Positions 1-8,374 of a stretch of DNA of 64,000 bases are shown one piece after another; the first letter of the stretch is position 1, and every line of letters starts with the position of its first letter. The notes below the pieces were generated by a model. The model had not been told where the DNA came from. It saw only the letters and a program-made list of their open reading frames with translations, and made no database searches. Source of the DNA: Cryobacterium glucosi (GTDB lineage: Bacteria > Actinomycetota > Actinomycetes > Actinomycetales > Microbacteriaceae); contig NZ_SOFS01000015.1 in assembly GCF_004402235.1 (NCBI RefSeq), positions 124,001 to 188,000 of the forward strand, in the 5' to 3' direction. A program made the position numbers and the translations under genes.

Positions 1-1380
1 GGCCCGGTCCCGCAGTGCGTCGGTCACTCCCCCGGTGGCGCCCTCTGCTGCCAGCAGGCCACCCAGCGTCACCCGCAGCGGTCGCCGGGTCTCGTGGGAT
101 TCCTCGGCGGCACGCTGTACGAGTGCGAAGGCCCTGGTCTTCCCGAGGGCCTCTGCGAGCAGGGTGGTCACGCGTTCGCTGAAGACGAGCCCGTCGGTGA
201 ACTCGAGGTTGACCCGCATCCGCCCGGGGTGGACGTCGAGGCGCCCGGCGAGGTCGGCCGCTCCGCTGACCGCGGAAACCGCGAGCCGCTCGAGCTCGCG
301 CAGGGTCTGCCACTCGGCGTGCCAGGCTCCGCTCGGGCGCTGGTCCTCGGCGAGCAGGCTGCCGTAGAGCGACGCCAGCAGAGCAGGGGTCTGGCGCGCT
401 GCGGCCGTGACGAGCACGGCCGTCACCGGGTTGCGCTTGTGCGGCATCGCGCTGGAGCCGCCCTGTCCCGCACCGAGCCGCTCGTTCACCTCGGCGATCT
501 CGGTGCGGGACAGCACGGACACGTCGAGGGCGAACGCCCCGGCGACCCCGGTCACCGCGGCGAGCGCGGATCCGATTTCCACGACCGGCAGGCGGTCGGT
601 GTGCCAGCTGAGCAGCGGGCGGCGCAGCCCGAGCCGGGCGGCGAACCGGTCCGTGACGACCTCGACGGCCGGGGTGCCCGACGTGGATGCCGCCGGCCCG
701 GCGACCCCGGAGCGGGCGTTGGCGATGGCGGTGAGCACGGCGAGGTTCCCGACGGCGCCGCCGAGCTGCGCTGGCAGCCCCGCGCGCACCCGGGCGAGTG
801 CGGTCGCGGCCGTGAGCACGGCGTCGAGCCAGCCGGCCGCCACGAAGCCGAAGCTCGTGGGCGAGGCCTGCTGGCCCAGGGTGCGGCCGGCCATGATCGT
901 GTCCCGGTGCTGCCCCGCGAGCGCGGCGAGCGCGGCGGCGAATTCCCCGAGCCGGTCGGCGAGCTCGCCGCAGACCCGGTCGGCGACGAGCATCGCCGCC
1001 GTGTCGAGGACGTCCTGGCTCGTGGCGCCGACATGGATGTGGTCGGAAGCCCCTGCACGCACGCGTTCCGCGGCGAGGCCGAGGTGCTTCACGAGCGGGA
1101 TCACGGGGTTGCCGCCGCCGCGCCCCTCCCGCGCGATCGCACCGAGGTCGAGCGCACCGGCGTCGGCGAGAGTGTCGCAGACGCCGAGCATCCACTCGGG
1201 GGCGAGTGCTGCGTCGACGAGCGCCCTGGTCAGGGCGAGCTCGGTGTCGACCATCGCCTGGAGCCAGGCCGCGTCGCTCGTGAGCGCCCGCGCCCGGCTG
1301 CCGTGGTCGAGCGGAGCCAGCAGCCCGACGTCGAGAATGGGCTCAGGCATCGAAGACTCAGGCAACACTGACTCAGGCAT
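1..1380 (-). CDS. pcaB: 3-carboxy-cis,cis-muconate cycloisomerase, 3' end cut by window edge
   Basis: Fumarase/argininosuccinate-lyase superfamily enzyme that lactonises 3-carboxy-cis,cis-muconate, the ring-cleavage product made by the neighbouring PcaGH, to gamma-carboxymuconolactone in the cytoplasmic beta-ketoadipate pathway. Reading the minus strand gives an uninterrupted frame of about 460 codons to the window edge. It contains the family signature GSSAMPHKRNP near residue 307 (about 431-463). Family members are about 450 residues, so little is missing. Two in-frame ATGs occur: 1380, whose ATG overlaps the pcaG stop by 8 bases, and 1350 (MPEPILDVG...). Both sit in a repeated ATGCCTGAG context and neither has a strong ribosome site; 1380 is chosen for translational coupling. 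Last visible gene of the pobA-pcaHGB operon. Confidence 0.88.
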   Translation of the reverse strand, partial: MPESVLPESSMPEPILDVGLLAPLDHGSRARALTSDAAWLQAMVDTELALTRALVDAALAPEWMLGVCDTLADAGALDLGAIAREGRGGGNPVIPLVKHLGLAAERVRAGASDHIHVGATSQDVLDTAAMLVADRVCGELADRLGEFAAALAALAGQHRDTIMAGRTLGQQASPTSFGFVAAGWLDAVLTAATALARVRAGLPAQLGGAVGNLAVLTAIANARSGVAGPAASTSGTPAVEVVTDRFAARLGLRRPLLSWHTDRLPVVEIGSALAAVTGVAGAFALDVSVLSRTEIAEVNERLGAGQGGSSAMPHKRNPVTAVLVTAAARQTPALLASLYGSLLAEDQRPSGAWHAEWQTLRELERLAVSAVSGAADLAGRLDVHPGRMRVNLEFTDGLVFSERVTTLLAEALGKTRAFALVQRAAEESHETRRPLRVTLGGLLAAEGATGGVTDALRDRA

Positions 1381-1957
1381 CGAAATCCAGGAACACGGTC
1401 TCGTTCTCGCCCTGCAGGCGGATGTCGAACCGGTACGAGGCAGCGCCCGTCGGCCCGGTCCCTTCCTGCACACAGACGAGGGTGTGCCGCCGGTCCGCCG
1501 GGACCGCGGCGAGCACGGCATCCGTGGCATTCAGCTCCGCATTCCCGGGGAAGTAGGCCCGGGTGAAGAGGTGGTGGATGAGCCCCCTGGCGAACACGGT
1601 GACGAGCACGTACGGCGCACCGCCCGCGACCGGGCCGGGCTCGACCGTCGTGAAGGTGTAGTGACCGCCGAAGTCGACGGCCGCCCTGCCGAAACCCGTG
1701 AAGCCGAAGCCGTCGCGGGCGAGGGAGCCCCGTTCGTTGCGCAGGGCGCCGGTCTCGTCGGCCTGCCAGATTTCGAGGATGGCGTCGGGCACCGGTTCCC
1801 CTGCGCCGTCGAAGACGGTTCCGTGCAGCCGGATCGCGTGCGGGTGGTGGCCGGGCACGAGCTCAGCTCCCCCGTCGTACGGCAACGCGAACCCGTAGAA
1901 CGGGCCCACGGTCTGCGCGGGGGTCTGCACGTACCGGGCAGCAGGCGACTCAGTCAT
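1373..1957 (-). CDS. pcaG: Protocatechuate 3,4-dioxygenase alpha subunit
   Basis: Small subunit (194 aa from ATG 1957) of the intradiol dioxygenase that cleaves protocatechuate to 3-carboxy-cis,cis-muconate. The sequence has the intradiol beta-sandwich core (TVFDGAGEPVPDAILEIWQA, about residues 47-66) and a C-terminal RFDIRLQGENETVFLDF. As in other alpha subunits it lacks the two-Tyr/two-His iron set carried by PcaH. The ATG overlaps the pcaH stop by 8 bases (ATGACTGA), implying coupled translation and 1:1 expression. An upstream GTG at 1969 would add four residues (MKKP) and is a weaker choice. It is the third gene of the operon pobA-pcaH-pcaG-pcaB. Confidence 0.93.
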   Translation of the reverse strand: MTESPAARYVQTPAQTVGPFYGFALPYDGGAELVPGHHPHAIRLHGTVFDGAGEPVPDAILEIWQADETGALRNERGSLARDGFGFTGFGRAAVDFGGHYTFTTVEPGPVAGGAPYVLVTVFARGLIHHLFTRAYFPGNAELNATDAVLAAVPADRRHTLVCVQEGTGPTGAASYRFDIRLQGENETVFLDFDA

Positions 1958-2726
1958 GGGCTTCTTCACTTTCCATCCAGGTGGATTTCGGACCGGTGAG
2001 CACGATGTCCCACCGGTAGCCGAGCGAGAACTCCGGCACGCTCAGGTCGTGGTCGTACACGCCGATCAGCCGGGCGCGCGCTGCGGGGTCTGTGATCGAC
2101 TGGTAGATCGGGTCGAGCGCGAAGAGCGGGTCGCCCGGAAAGTACATCTGGGTGATCAGACGCTGGGTGAACGCGGTACCGAAGAGGGAGAAGTGGATGT
2201 GTGCCGGCCGCCACGCGTTCAGGTGGTTCCGCCACGGGTAAGGTCCCGGCTTGATCGTGGTGAAGGAGTATTCGCCGTTGTCCCCCGTGATGACCCGGCC
2301 GACGCCGGTGAAGTTGGGGTCGAGTGGGGCGGGATGCTGGTCGCGCTTGTGCACGTAGCGTCCGCCGGCGTTGGCCTGCCAGACCTCGACGAGCTGGTGC
2401 CGCACCGGGCGGCCCTCGCCGTCGAGCACCCGCCCGGACACCGTCATCCGCTCGCCGAGAGGTTCGGCGTTGTGCTGGATGGTCAGGTCGCTCTCGAGGG
2501 GGCTGACGTCGCTGTGCCCGAAGGCGGGCGAGTGCCGTTCGATCTCCTCGGGGTCCGCCCGCACGAGCTCGTGGGTCGGGTGCCGCAGGATCGAACTGCG
2601 ATAGGGAGGGTAGTCGCGACGGGGGTGCAGTTCCGGGGCGTTGCCCTCCGCGACGCGGGCCCTGGCTTCCGCCTCGATGGCCTGCATCTCTGCGGAGATC
2701 TCGTGTTGTGACGTGGTATCGGTCAT
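1950..2726 (-). CDS. pcaH: Protocatechuate 3,4-dioxygenase beta subunit
   Basis: Iron-bearing subunit (258 aa) of protocatechuate 3,4-dioxygenase. The intradiol signature LVEVWQANAGGRYVHKRDQH is present, with the expected non-haem Fe(III) ligands at Tyr124, Tyr163 (GPYPW), His176 and His178 (AHIHFSLFG). Length matches the family, and the N-terminal arm (HPRRDYPPYRSSILRHP) that packs on PcaG is intact, so the enzyme should be active. An AGAGGAA ribosome site lies about nine bases before ATG 2726. It lies 42 bp downstream of pobA and overlaps pcaG, so all four genes are probably one transcript that channels 4-hydroxybenzoate into the beta-ketoadipate pathway. Confidence 0.95.
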   Translation of the reverse strand: MTDTTSQHEISAEMQAIEAEARARVAEGNAPELHPRRDYPPYRSSILRHPTHELVRADPEEIERHSPAFGHSDVSPLESDLTIQHNAEPLGERMTVSGRVLDGEGRPVRHQLVEVWQANAGGRYVHKRDQHPAPLDPNFTGVGRVITGDNGEYSFTTIKPGPYPWRNHLNAWRPAHIHFSLFGTAFTQRLITQMYFPGDPLFALDPIYQSITDPAARARLIGVYDHDLSVPEFSLGYRWDIVLTGPKSTWMESEEAHD

Positions 2727-2768
2727 GTCGCTGATTCCTCTCGGGAGTATGGGGTCGGGAGTGCGGGG

Positions 2769-3950
2769 CTAGAACGGGAGTCCGGAATACTGTTCGGCGA
2801 GCTCGCGCTGGGCGTGCACCGAGCCCGTGACGTAGTCGAGACGGCCGAGCTGGCTCTGGTAGTCGAACTCCATCGTCTGCAGGTCGGTGCGGTTGCGGTG
2901 CAGCAGGTCGGTCATCCACTGCGAGAACTGCTGCACGCGCCACTGGCGGCGGAGCGCCGCCTCGCCGTAACCGGAGAGGAGGGCGTCGTCGTCCGCGTAG
3001 TGGGCGGCGAGGGCGGCGGCGAGCATGGTGACGTCGGCGATGGCGGAGTTGAGGCCCTTCGCCCCGGTCGGCGGCACGATGTGTCCGGCGTCCCCCGCGA
3101 GGAAGAGACTGCCGTACGCGAGGCGGGACGCCACGAAGCTGCGCATGGGCGTGATCGACTTGTCGGTGATCTCGCCCTCCTGGAGGGTCCAGCCCGGCAC
3201 GCCGAGCCGGGCGTGCAGGTTCTCCCAGATCCGTTCGTCCGGCCACTGGTCGAGCGAGTCCGCGGTGTCGACCTGCAGGTAGAGCCGGGAGACGTGCGGC
3301 GAACGCATCGAGTGCATTGCGAAGCCGTCTTCGTGCAGCGCATAGATGAGCTCGTCGGTCGACGGAGCCACGTTCGCGAGGATCCCGAGCCAGGCGTACG
3401 GGTAACTCCGGTCGTAGAGCGTGATGGCTTCGCGGGGGATGCTCGCGCGGCAGACGCCGTGGAAGCCGTCGGCGCCGACGACGAAGTCCGCCGTGATCTC
3501 GTGGGCCTCGCCCGCGTGGGTGAACGTCACCCGCGGCGCGCTCGACTCGAGGTCGTGCACGGCGACATCCGCCGCCTCATAGTAGATCGTCGAGCCGGCG
3601 GCGTTGTGCGCCGCGATGAGGTCCTTGACGACTTCCTGCTGGCCGTACACCGTGACGCTGCGGCCGATGAGCTCCTGGAAGTCGACGTGGTGGCGTTCGC
3701 CCCGGAACTGCAGGTAGATGCCGTCGTGCTCGAGGCCCTCGGTCCTGATCCGCTCGCCGAGCCCCAGGCGGGTGAGGGTCTCGACGGCGCTCTGCTCGAG
3801 TACGCCGGCCCGGATCCGGGCGAGCACGTAGTCCTGCGAACGGTTCTCGACCACGATCGAGTCGATTCCGGCGTCCCGCAGCGCCCAGCTGAGGAGAAGA
3901 CCGGCGGGGCCTGCGCCGATGATGGCGACACGGGTGTTTTCTGGGGACAC
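2769..3950 (-). CDS. pobA: 4-hydroxybenzoate 3-monooxygenase
   Basis: Class A flavoprotein hydroxylase (393 aa) converting 4-hydroxybenzoate to protocatechuate with NAD(P)H and O2. Visible landmarks are the N-terminal Rossmann motif GAGPAG (12-17), the substrate-loop arginines in ARIRAGVLEQ (44-53), the DG motif in VVGADGFHG and the second FAD motif LFLAGDAGHIVPPTGAKG. Length is that of characterised PHBH enzymes. The start is GTG 3950 with AGGAGAA six bases upstream. It is first in the operon and directly supplies PcaGH. The upstream 249 bp must hold the promoter; a near-palindrome TTTCCACTGAGTGAAA at 4021-4036 is a possible activator site, but no dedicated PobR-type regulator is adjacent. 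Confidence 0.95.
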   Translation of the reverse strand: MSPENTRVAIIGAGPAGLLLSWALRDAGIDSIVVENRSQDYVLARIRAGVLEQSAVETLTRLGLGERIRTEGLEHDGIYLQFRGERHHVDFQELIGRSVTVYGQQEVVKDLIAAHNAAGSTIYYEAADVAVHDLESSAPRVTFTHAGEAHEITADFVVGADGFHGVCRASIPREAITLYDRSYPYAWLGILANVAPSTDELIYALHEDGFAMHSMRSPHVSRLYLQVDTADSLDQWPDERIWENLHARLGVPGWTLQEGEITDKSITPMRSFVASRLAYGSLFLAGDAGHIVPPTGAKGLNSAIADVTMLAAALAAHYADDDALLSGYGEAALRRQWRVQQFSQWMTDLLHRNRTDLQTMEFDYQSQLGRLDYVTGSVHAQRELAEQYSGLPF

Positions 3951-4070
3951 GGGGTTCTCCTAGCGACGATGACAGGTGATCGCACCATCTTGCGGAGTCA
4001 GCAGCCCTCCAGCGCAGCCGTTTCCACTGAGTGAAAGATCGCGGGCTGGACTCACGGCAAGCAGGTCTTT

Positions 4071-4095
4071 CTAAGAAAGCTCTCACACGCGTCTC
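4071..4095 (+). promoter_or_regulatory. Upstream box 1, shared with the second secreted-protein gene
   Basis: A 25-bp element beginning CTAAGAAAGCTCTCAC recurs at 4608-4632 as CTAAGAGAGCTCTCAC with 22 of 25 bases identical, including the trailing CGTCTC. Both copies lie about 100 bases before a small exported-protein gene and next to the two-component system at 5308-7460. This is seen directly; that the boxes bind the OmpR-type response regulator is inference. Confidence 0.5.
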
Positions 4096-4199
4096 GCGTC
4101 TGCCTCATCGAGGACAGGCACACTGTCGGATGATGACCCCGACGCCCGGTGACGGCACACTGGCTGTGGAGCCTTCCCCCGCTGAATAGGAGCAGATCA

Positions 4200-4595
4200 A
4201 TGCGCGAGCCCATCCCAGCACCTGACAGTCGTCGGCGGCGGACACGTGCCGGCCTCGCCGGGGCTGCACTCATCGTCGTCGTCGCCACCGCCGGCCTTGC
4301 CGCGGCCATGGTGAGCTCCCTCGCGCTCGCGGACCAGGCGGGGACGCCGCTCACCGTTCCCGGGGTCACGGTCGGAACCCAGCCGCCCGCCACGGGCGAC
4401 GCCCCGGTCGTCGCGCCGAGCGCGGTCTCCACCGGCGCGCCGTCGGTGGGCACGGTCCCGGCCACGATACCGACCACCGCACCCGTGCCCGAGCTGGTGC
4501 CTGCCCCGACGCCGGTTGTCGTGGACGACCACGGCGGTAACCGATCGGGAGGAAGCGGTGGCAGCGGCAGCAGTGGGAGCAGCGGTAAGGACTGA
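4200..4595 (+). CDS. Small membrane-anchored Pro/Thr/Ser-rich protein
   Basis: A 131-residue protein of no recognised family. An Arg-rich cytoplasmic start (DSRRRRTRAG) is followed by one hydrophobic segment (about 18-45) and then an extracytoplasmic tail of Val/Pro/Thr repeats ending in a Gly-Ser stretch (SGGSGGSGSSGSSGKD). It may be a type II anchored or weakly cleaved exported protein. ATG 4200 is chosen over the longer frame at 4149 because AGGAG lies eight bases upstream. It is followed after 125 bp by a second secreted low-complexity protein, and each gene carries the same upstream box, so they are probably co-regulated, plausibly by the convergent two-component system. Function unknown. 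Confidence 0.72.
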   Translation: MREPIPAPDSRRRRTRAGLAGAALIVVVATAGLAAAMVSSLALADQAGTPLTVPGVTVGTQPPATGDAPVVAPSAVSTGAPSVGTVPATIPTTAPVPELVPAPTPVVVDDHGGNRSGGSGGSGSSGSSGKD

Positions 4596-4607
4596 ACCGC
4601 CCGAACG

Positions 4608-4632
4608 CTAAGAGAGCTCTCACCGGCGTCTC
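4608..4632 (+). promoter_or_regulatory. Upstream box 2, copy of the 4071 element
   Basis: Second copy of the 25-bp element (CTAAGAGAGCTCTCAC...CGTCTC), 88 bases before the ATG at 4721. Its conservation within otherwise unrelated intergenic DNA suggests a shared operator and promoter rather than chance. Confidence 0.5.
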
Positions 4633-4720
4633 CTTCCGGGCTTAGAACCACACCGCAGAGTGGAAGCACTCAGTGACATCCGCTGAAGCGCCGGTCCCGG
4701 CGCCGTCGAAAGGACATCTC

Positions 4721-5236
4721 ATGGCCCACCTGACAAAGAAGAGTTCCCTCGCACTCGCCACCCTCGGCCTCGCCGGGCTCCTGTCTGCGGGTATCGCCAC
4801 CGCACAGGCAGACACCGGCAGGCACGGCGACGTCATCCCGACGCCGACCAGCAGTTCCAGCACGACCACACCCGGCACCATCGTCGGCACCGACGACCCG
4901 GCGACCCACGACCTCGGCGACGATCACTCGACCGACCCCGCCACGCCGACACCGACGACCCCCGCCGTCACGACCGACGACAACGGAGCCGACGATCCCG
5001 CCACCCACGACGTCGGCGACGACCACTCCGCCGCCCCGGCCGTGCCCGCCACGCCTGCGACTCCCGTCCGCACCGATGACCACGGCGTCGACGACCCCGC
5101 AACCCACGACGTCGGCGACGACCACGGAACGGACACCTCCGGCTCCACCGACTCCGGCTCAGGCAACTCCGGCCACGACAGCTCCGGCCACGACAGCACC
5201 GGGCACGACAACTCCGGGCACGGCAGCAACGGCTAG
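4721..5236 (+). CDS. Secreted Asp/His-rich repeat protein
   Basis: A 171-residue exported protein of unknown function. A classical signal peptide (MAHLTKKSSLALATLG... with a likely AQA-D cleavage near residue 30) precedes a tail with three copies of DDPATHD(L/V)GDDH separated by Pro/Thr/Ala spacers, then a Ser-Gly-His-Asp tail (repeated SGHDS). The regular acidic and histidine spacing suggests divalent-metal binding at the cell surface, but this is inference. A ribosome site AAAGGA lies about seven bases before ATG 4721. Codon use is normal for the window. It is convergent with, and separated by a hairpin from, the response regulator gene, which may control it through the upstream box. Confidence 0.75.
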   Translation: MAHLTKKSSLALATLGLAGLLSAGIATAQADTGRHGDVIPTPTSSSSTTTPGTIVGTDDPATHDLGDDHSTDPATPTPTTPAVTTDDNGADDPATHDVGDDHSAAPAVPATPATPVRTDDHGVDDPATHDVGDDHGTDTSGSTDSGSGNSGHDSSGHDSTGHDNSGHGSNG

Positions 5237-5284
5237 AACTCCCCGAACACCGACATCCGCCCGGGCTCGTCGCCGGGGACGGGA

Positions 5285-5329
5285 AATGGGCTGCCGGCTC
5301 AGCGCGATCAGCGCAGCCGGTAGCCCATT
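5285..5329. terminator. Bidirectional hairpin formed by an inverted copy of the regulator 3' end
   Basis: Arms AATGGGCTGCCGGCT (5285-5299) and AGCCGGTAGCCCATT (5315-5329) pair with one G-T wobble across a 15-base loop. The right arm is the coding sequence for the last residues of the response regulator (MGYRLR), so the stop codon is in the loop. It sits between convergent genes; there is no clear T-run. Confidence 0.55.
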
Positions 5330-5964
5330 CCCCTGACCGTTTCGATACGCGAGGCGCCGAACTTGGCCCGGAGATAGCCGACGTAGACGTCGACAACGTT
5401 CGAACCGGGATCGAAGTCGTAGCCCCAGACCCGGCTGAGCAGCTGCTCCCGACTGAGCACCTGGTCGGGGTTGCGCAGGAATTCCTCGGCCAGAGCGAAT
5501 TCCCTGGCCGACAGGTCCACCTGGTGATCACCGACGATCGCCCGGCGGCTGCGCAGGTCGAGCTGGAGCCCAGGGACGCCCAGGACGGGTTCGAGGACTC
5601 TGGCGGCATCTGCCAGACGCAGGCGCACGCGGGCGAGCAGCTCATCGAACCGGAACGGCTTGGCCATGTAGTCGTTGGCACCGCCCTGAAGGCTGGCCAG
5701 GGTGTCTTCTGCAGAGTCCCGCGCCGTCAGCACGATCACCGGTAGCGCAGAGTCCTCCGCGCGCAGTCTGCGGAGTACTTCGTAACCGTCGATGCCCGGA
5801 AGGCCGATGTCGAGCACCATCAGGTCGAATCCGCCGGTGAGGGCGAAGTCGAGTGCGTCAGGTCCGGTGCGCACGACCGACGTCGCGTACCCGGCCGCCG
5901 AGAGGCCCTTGTCGACGAAGGTCGCGATCCGCGCTTCGTCCTCTGCGATCAGGATGCGGCTCAT
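5308..5964 (-). CDS. OmpR/PhoB-family response regulator
   Basis: 218 aa. The receiver domain (1-115) has the acidic pocket (AEDE, residues 7-10), phospho-acceptor Asp52 (VLDIGLPGIDG), the switch Thr in VLTARD and the conserved Lys in MAKPF. The C-terminal winged helix (about 125-218) ends in the typical VRGMGYRLR. It probably binds tandem sites upstream of target genes; the twin boxes at 4071 and 4608 are candidates. Its ATG overlaps the stop of the histidine kinase by four bases (ATGA), so the kinase is upstream, the reverse of the commonest order. No specific orthologue is recognised. Confidence 0.93.
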   Translation of the reverse strand: MSRILIAEDEARIATFVDKGLSAAGYATSVVRTGPDALDFALTGGFDLMVLDIGLPGIDGYEVLRRLRAEDSALPVIVLTARDSAEDTLASLQGGANDYMAKPFRFDELLARVRLRLADAARVLEPVLGVPGLQLDLRSRRAIVGDHQVDLSAREFALAEEFLRNPDQVLSREQLLSRVWGYDFDPGSNVVDVYVGYLRAKFGASRIETVRGMGYRLR

Positions 5965-7460
5965 GGGGTGACCTCCGTGGTCTCTGGCGCTTCGACGCTT
6001 CGGGGCGGGAGCGGGATATCGAGCGTGAAGGTCGCGCCCTGTCCCTGCTGCGACGTCACCAGGACCGAACCGCCGTGGGCGTCGGCGATCGCCGCGACGA
6101 TCGCGAGGCCGAGTCCGGAACCGGTCTCTCCCCGTCCGACCGCTCCACGCGTGAATCGTTCAAAAATGTGTTCCTGCGCCTCGATGCTGATCCCTGGACC
6201 GTCGTCCCTGACCCAGAGCCGCAGCCGGGACGAGCCGTCCGCCGCCCGGTCGACCGCGCTGCCGATGTCGACCGTTCCTCCGGGCGAACCGTGACTGACA
6301 GCGTTTGCCGCGAGCTGGAGCAGGGCCTGGGTGAGCTTGTCGGCGTCGACGGTAGCCGTGACAGCGGCACTCCGGCTCGACACCCAGTGGTGGTCGGAGA
6401 GCGCGGCTGCCTTGGCGCGCACGAGTTCGGTGAGGGCCGCGATGTCGGCAGGCGCCAGGTTCAGGCTCACCGGCCTGTGCACTTCTGCGAGCGCGGAGAT
6501 GTCCCTGACCAGGCCGTTCATCCGGTCGAGCTCGTCGATCGCCAGTGCCCTCGTCGCCGCAACGTCGGCGGGGTCGGATTCGTTCATGAGTTCCAGGTGC
6601 CCGCGCACGATGGTGATCGGCGTCTTGAGCTCGTGGCCGATGTCGTCGAGCAGGCGACGCTGGCTGGTGATCGAGTGATTGAGCCTGTCGAGCATGCCAT
6701 TGACGGTTTCGGTCAGGAGTGAGACATCGTCCCGGCCATAGGCCGGAATGCGCTCACTCATGTCGGACGCGGTGATCCGCGCGGCCGCCTCACGCAGGGC
6801 ACGGATGGGACGCAGCAGACGTCCGGATACCAGCCAGCCGACGAGGCCGAGCAGGACCAGGGTCAGCGCGGCCACTCCCAGGTAGGTGCGGAAGGCATCC
6901 GTGACGGGCCGCAGCTCGGCGTCGAGATCGAAGGCGGCGCTGAACACCCCGGCGGCGGGGTCCGTGCCGACGGTGACGGGTGCCGCGACGTAACGCACAG
7001 CCCGTCCGTTCCCGACCGCGGTGCCGAGCACGACCGCTCCGCCCGACGTCTCGGCCGTGATCCGCGTGACGAACCCGGCGTCGTCTTCGAGGCGGAAGGC
7101 GACGTCCCCAGCGGGGGCGAAGGCCGCAGCACCGTCGATGACGGCGAGTGTGGACTCATTCGTTCCCGGCCGCACTCGCTGCACGACGGCACCGAGCACG
7201 CCGGCCACCGTGGTCAGCCCGGAGTCCCCTGCGATGAAACGGGCGTCCTCGACCGTCACCTTCAGTGAGGCGTCAAGAGCATCCAGGGTTCGTTCGCGCT
7301 GCACCAGATACGCGGTCGTCCCCGCGGTGGCCATGCCGAACGCTGTGACGACCAGGATGGCGGCCAGGATGCGCACCCGGACCGACAGCAGGGGTCGCCA
7401 TCGACCACGGGGAACGAGCTCCTCAACGGGCATTCCCCCATTATCGACTGCCGCAACCAT
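5961..7460 (-). CDS. Membrane sensor histidine kinase
   Basis: 499-residue class I kinase. It has TM1 (29-51), an extracytoplasmic sensor of about 140 residues (52-192) without recognised fold, TM2 (193-213), HAMP (about 214-265), a DHp domain with phospho-acceptor His276 (DDIGHELKTPI), and a catalytic ATPase domain with N box (LLQLAANAVSHG), G1 (VRDDGPGIS) and G2 (GETGSGLGLAIV). All catalytic motifs are intact. ATG 7460 is used; an internal ATG at 7433 would remove nine residues without touching a domain. It is translationally coupled to the downstream response regulator. The signal is unknown; the adjacent secreted acidic/His-rich proteins hint at an envelope or metal-related signal. Confidence 0.92.
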   Translation of the reverse strand: MVAAVDNGGMPVEELVPRGRWRPLLSVRVRILAAILVVTAFGMATAGTTAYLVQRERTLDALDASLKVTVEDARFIAGDSGLTTVAGVLGAVVQRVRPGTNESTLAVIDGAAAFAPAGDVAFRLEDDAGFVTRITAETSGGAVVLGTAVGNGRAVRYVAAPVTVGTDPAAGVFSAAFDLDAELRPVTDAFRTYLGVAALTLVLLGLVGWLVSGRLLRPIRALREAAARITASDMSERIPAYGRDDVSLLTETVNGMLDRLNHSITSQRRLLDDIGHELKTPITIVRGHLELMNESDPADVAATRALAIDELDRMNGLVRDISALAEVHRPVSLNLAPADIAALTELVRAKAAALSDHHWVSSRSAAVTATVDADKLTQALLQLAANAVSHGSPGGTVDIGSAVDRAADGSSRLRLWVRDDGPGISIEAQEHIFERFTRGAVGRGETGSGLGLAIVAAIADAHGGSVLVTSQQGQGATFTLDIPLPPRSVEAPETTEVTP

Positions 7461-7514
7461 CGAGCGGGCATCCCCGCGCGATCAGTCCGCAATCAGTCCG
7501 CAGCTGATCCGCAC

Positions 7515-8324
7515 TCAGCCGGCGGCGCGGCGGTACCCGAGCGCCCTGCCGACCCCGTGGGCCGCGACGCGCACGGCCTGTTCCTGCTCGGGGCTCGACC
7601 GGGGCGTTGTACGGGTGACGATAGACACGGCCGCAACCACCTGGCCGGTGCGGTCCCGGATCGGCGCCGCGATCGAACTCGAACCGGCCGTCATCTCCTC
7701 GGACATGCGGGCGATGCCCTGGGCGCGGATGCCGGCCAGGCGCCGCCGCAATTCCTCGGGGTCGGTCACCGTCTGTGGCAGGAACCGCGGCAACGGCCCG
7801 GCCAGGTAGGCCTGGATCACCTCGTTCGGAGCGAAGGCCAGCAGCACGAGTCCGACCCCGGTCGCGTGCAGCGGCAGGCGGCCGCCCACCCGGGAGATCA
7901 CCCGCACGGCCTGGTGCCCGGACAGCTTCTCGAGGTAGAGGGCGTCGCTCCCATCGAGGACGGCGAGGTGCACGTGCTCATGGGTCGACTCGTACAGGTC
8001 TTCCAGATAGGGCAGGGCGATCGTGCGCAGGTTCCGCGCCGTCGGGGTCTGCACCCCGACCTCCCAGAGCCGCATCCCGAGCGCGTAGCGTCCGTCTTCC
8101 TGGCGGGCAAGGCCTCCCCAGCTCGTCCATTCGCCGACGAGGCGATGCACCGTCGTCAGCGGGATCCCGGTGCGCTGCGCGATCGCGGTGAGGGTGAGCG
8201 AACTCGCCGGCGGCGCGGTGAACGCGTCGAGAATGGCGAAGAGCCGGGCGGCCACGCCGCGGTCATCGACCGGGAACGCCGCAGCGTCCTCGGTTCCCCT
8301 CGACTGTGCGGGCTTCCCTGACAT
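7515..8324 (-). CDS. IclR-family transcriptional regulator
   Basis: 269 aa from ATG 8324 (a longer frame exists to 8495 but its extra residues are low-complexity Arg/Ser). The N-terminal winged helix (LTLTAIAQRTGIPLTTVHRL) is followed by an IclR effector domain (YLEDLYESTHEHVHLAVLDG ... GVGLVLLAFAPNEVIQAYL). IclR proteins commonly control aromatic or dicarboxylic acid catabolism. The gene is divergent from a second IclR gene with only 50 bp between starts, so both probably share a promoter region and may cross-regulate. Likely targets are pobA-pca or the flavoprotein-SDR-transporter operon; the assignment is inference. Confidence 0.88.
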   Translation of the reverse strand: MSGKPAQSRGTEDAAAFPVDDRGVAARLFAILDAFTAPPASSLTLTAIAQRTGIPLTTVHRLVGEWTSWGGLARQEDGRYALGMRLWEVGVQTPTARNLRTIALPYLEDLYESTHEHVHLAVLDGSDALYLEKLSGHQAVRVISRVGGRLPLHATGVGLVLLAFAPNEVIQAYLAGPLPRFLPQTVTDPEELRRRLAGIRAQGIARMSEEMTAGSSSIAAPIRDRTGQVVAAVSIVTRTTPRSSPEQEQAVRVAAHGVGRALGYRRAAG

Positions 8325-8374
8325 CAGCACCACGCTACTCGCCCGCGCACCGGCGGGCAGCATATTGTGGGGCC

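Noticed and set aside
407-1999. Long plus-strand reading frame over pcaB-pcaG
   Set aside because: Arg/Ser/Pro-rich translation without domain; the minus strand encodes the clear pca enzymes. Typical high-GC antisense frame.
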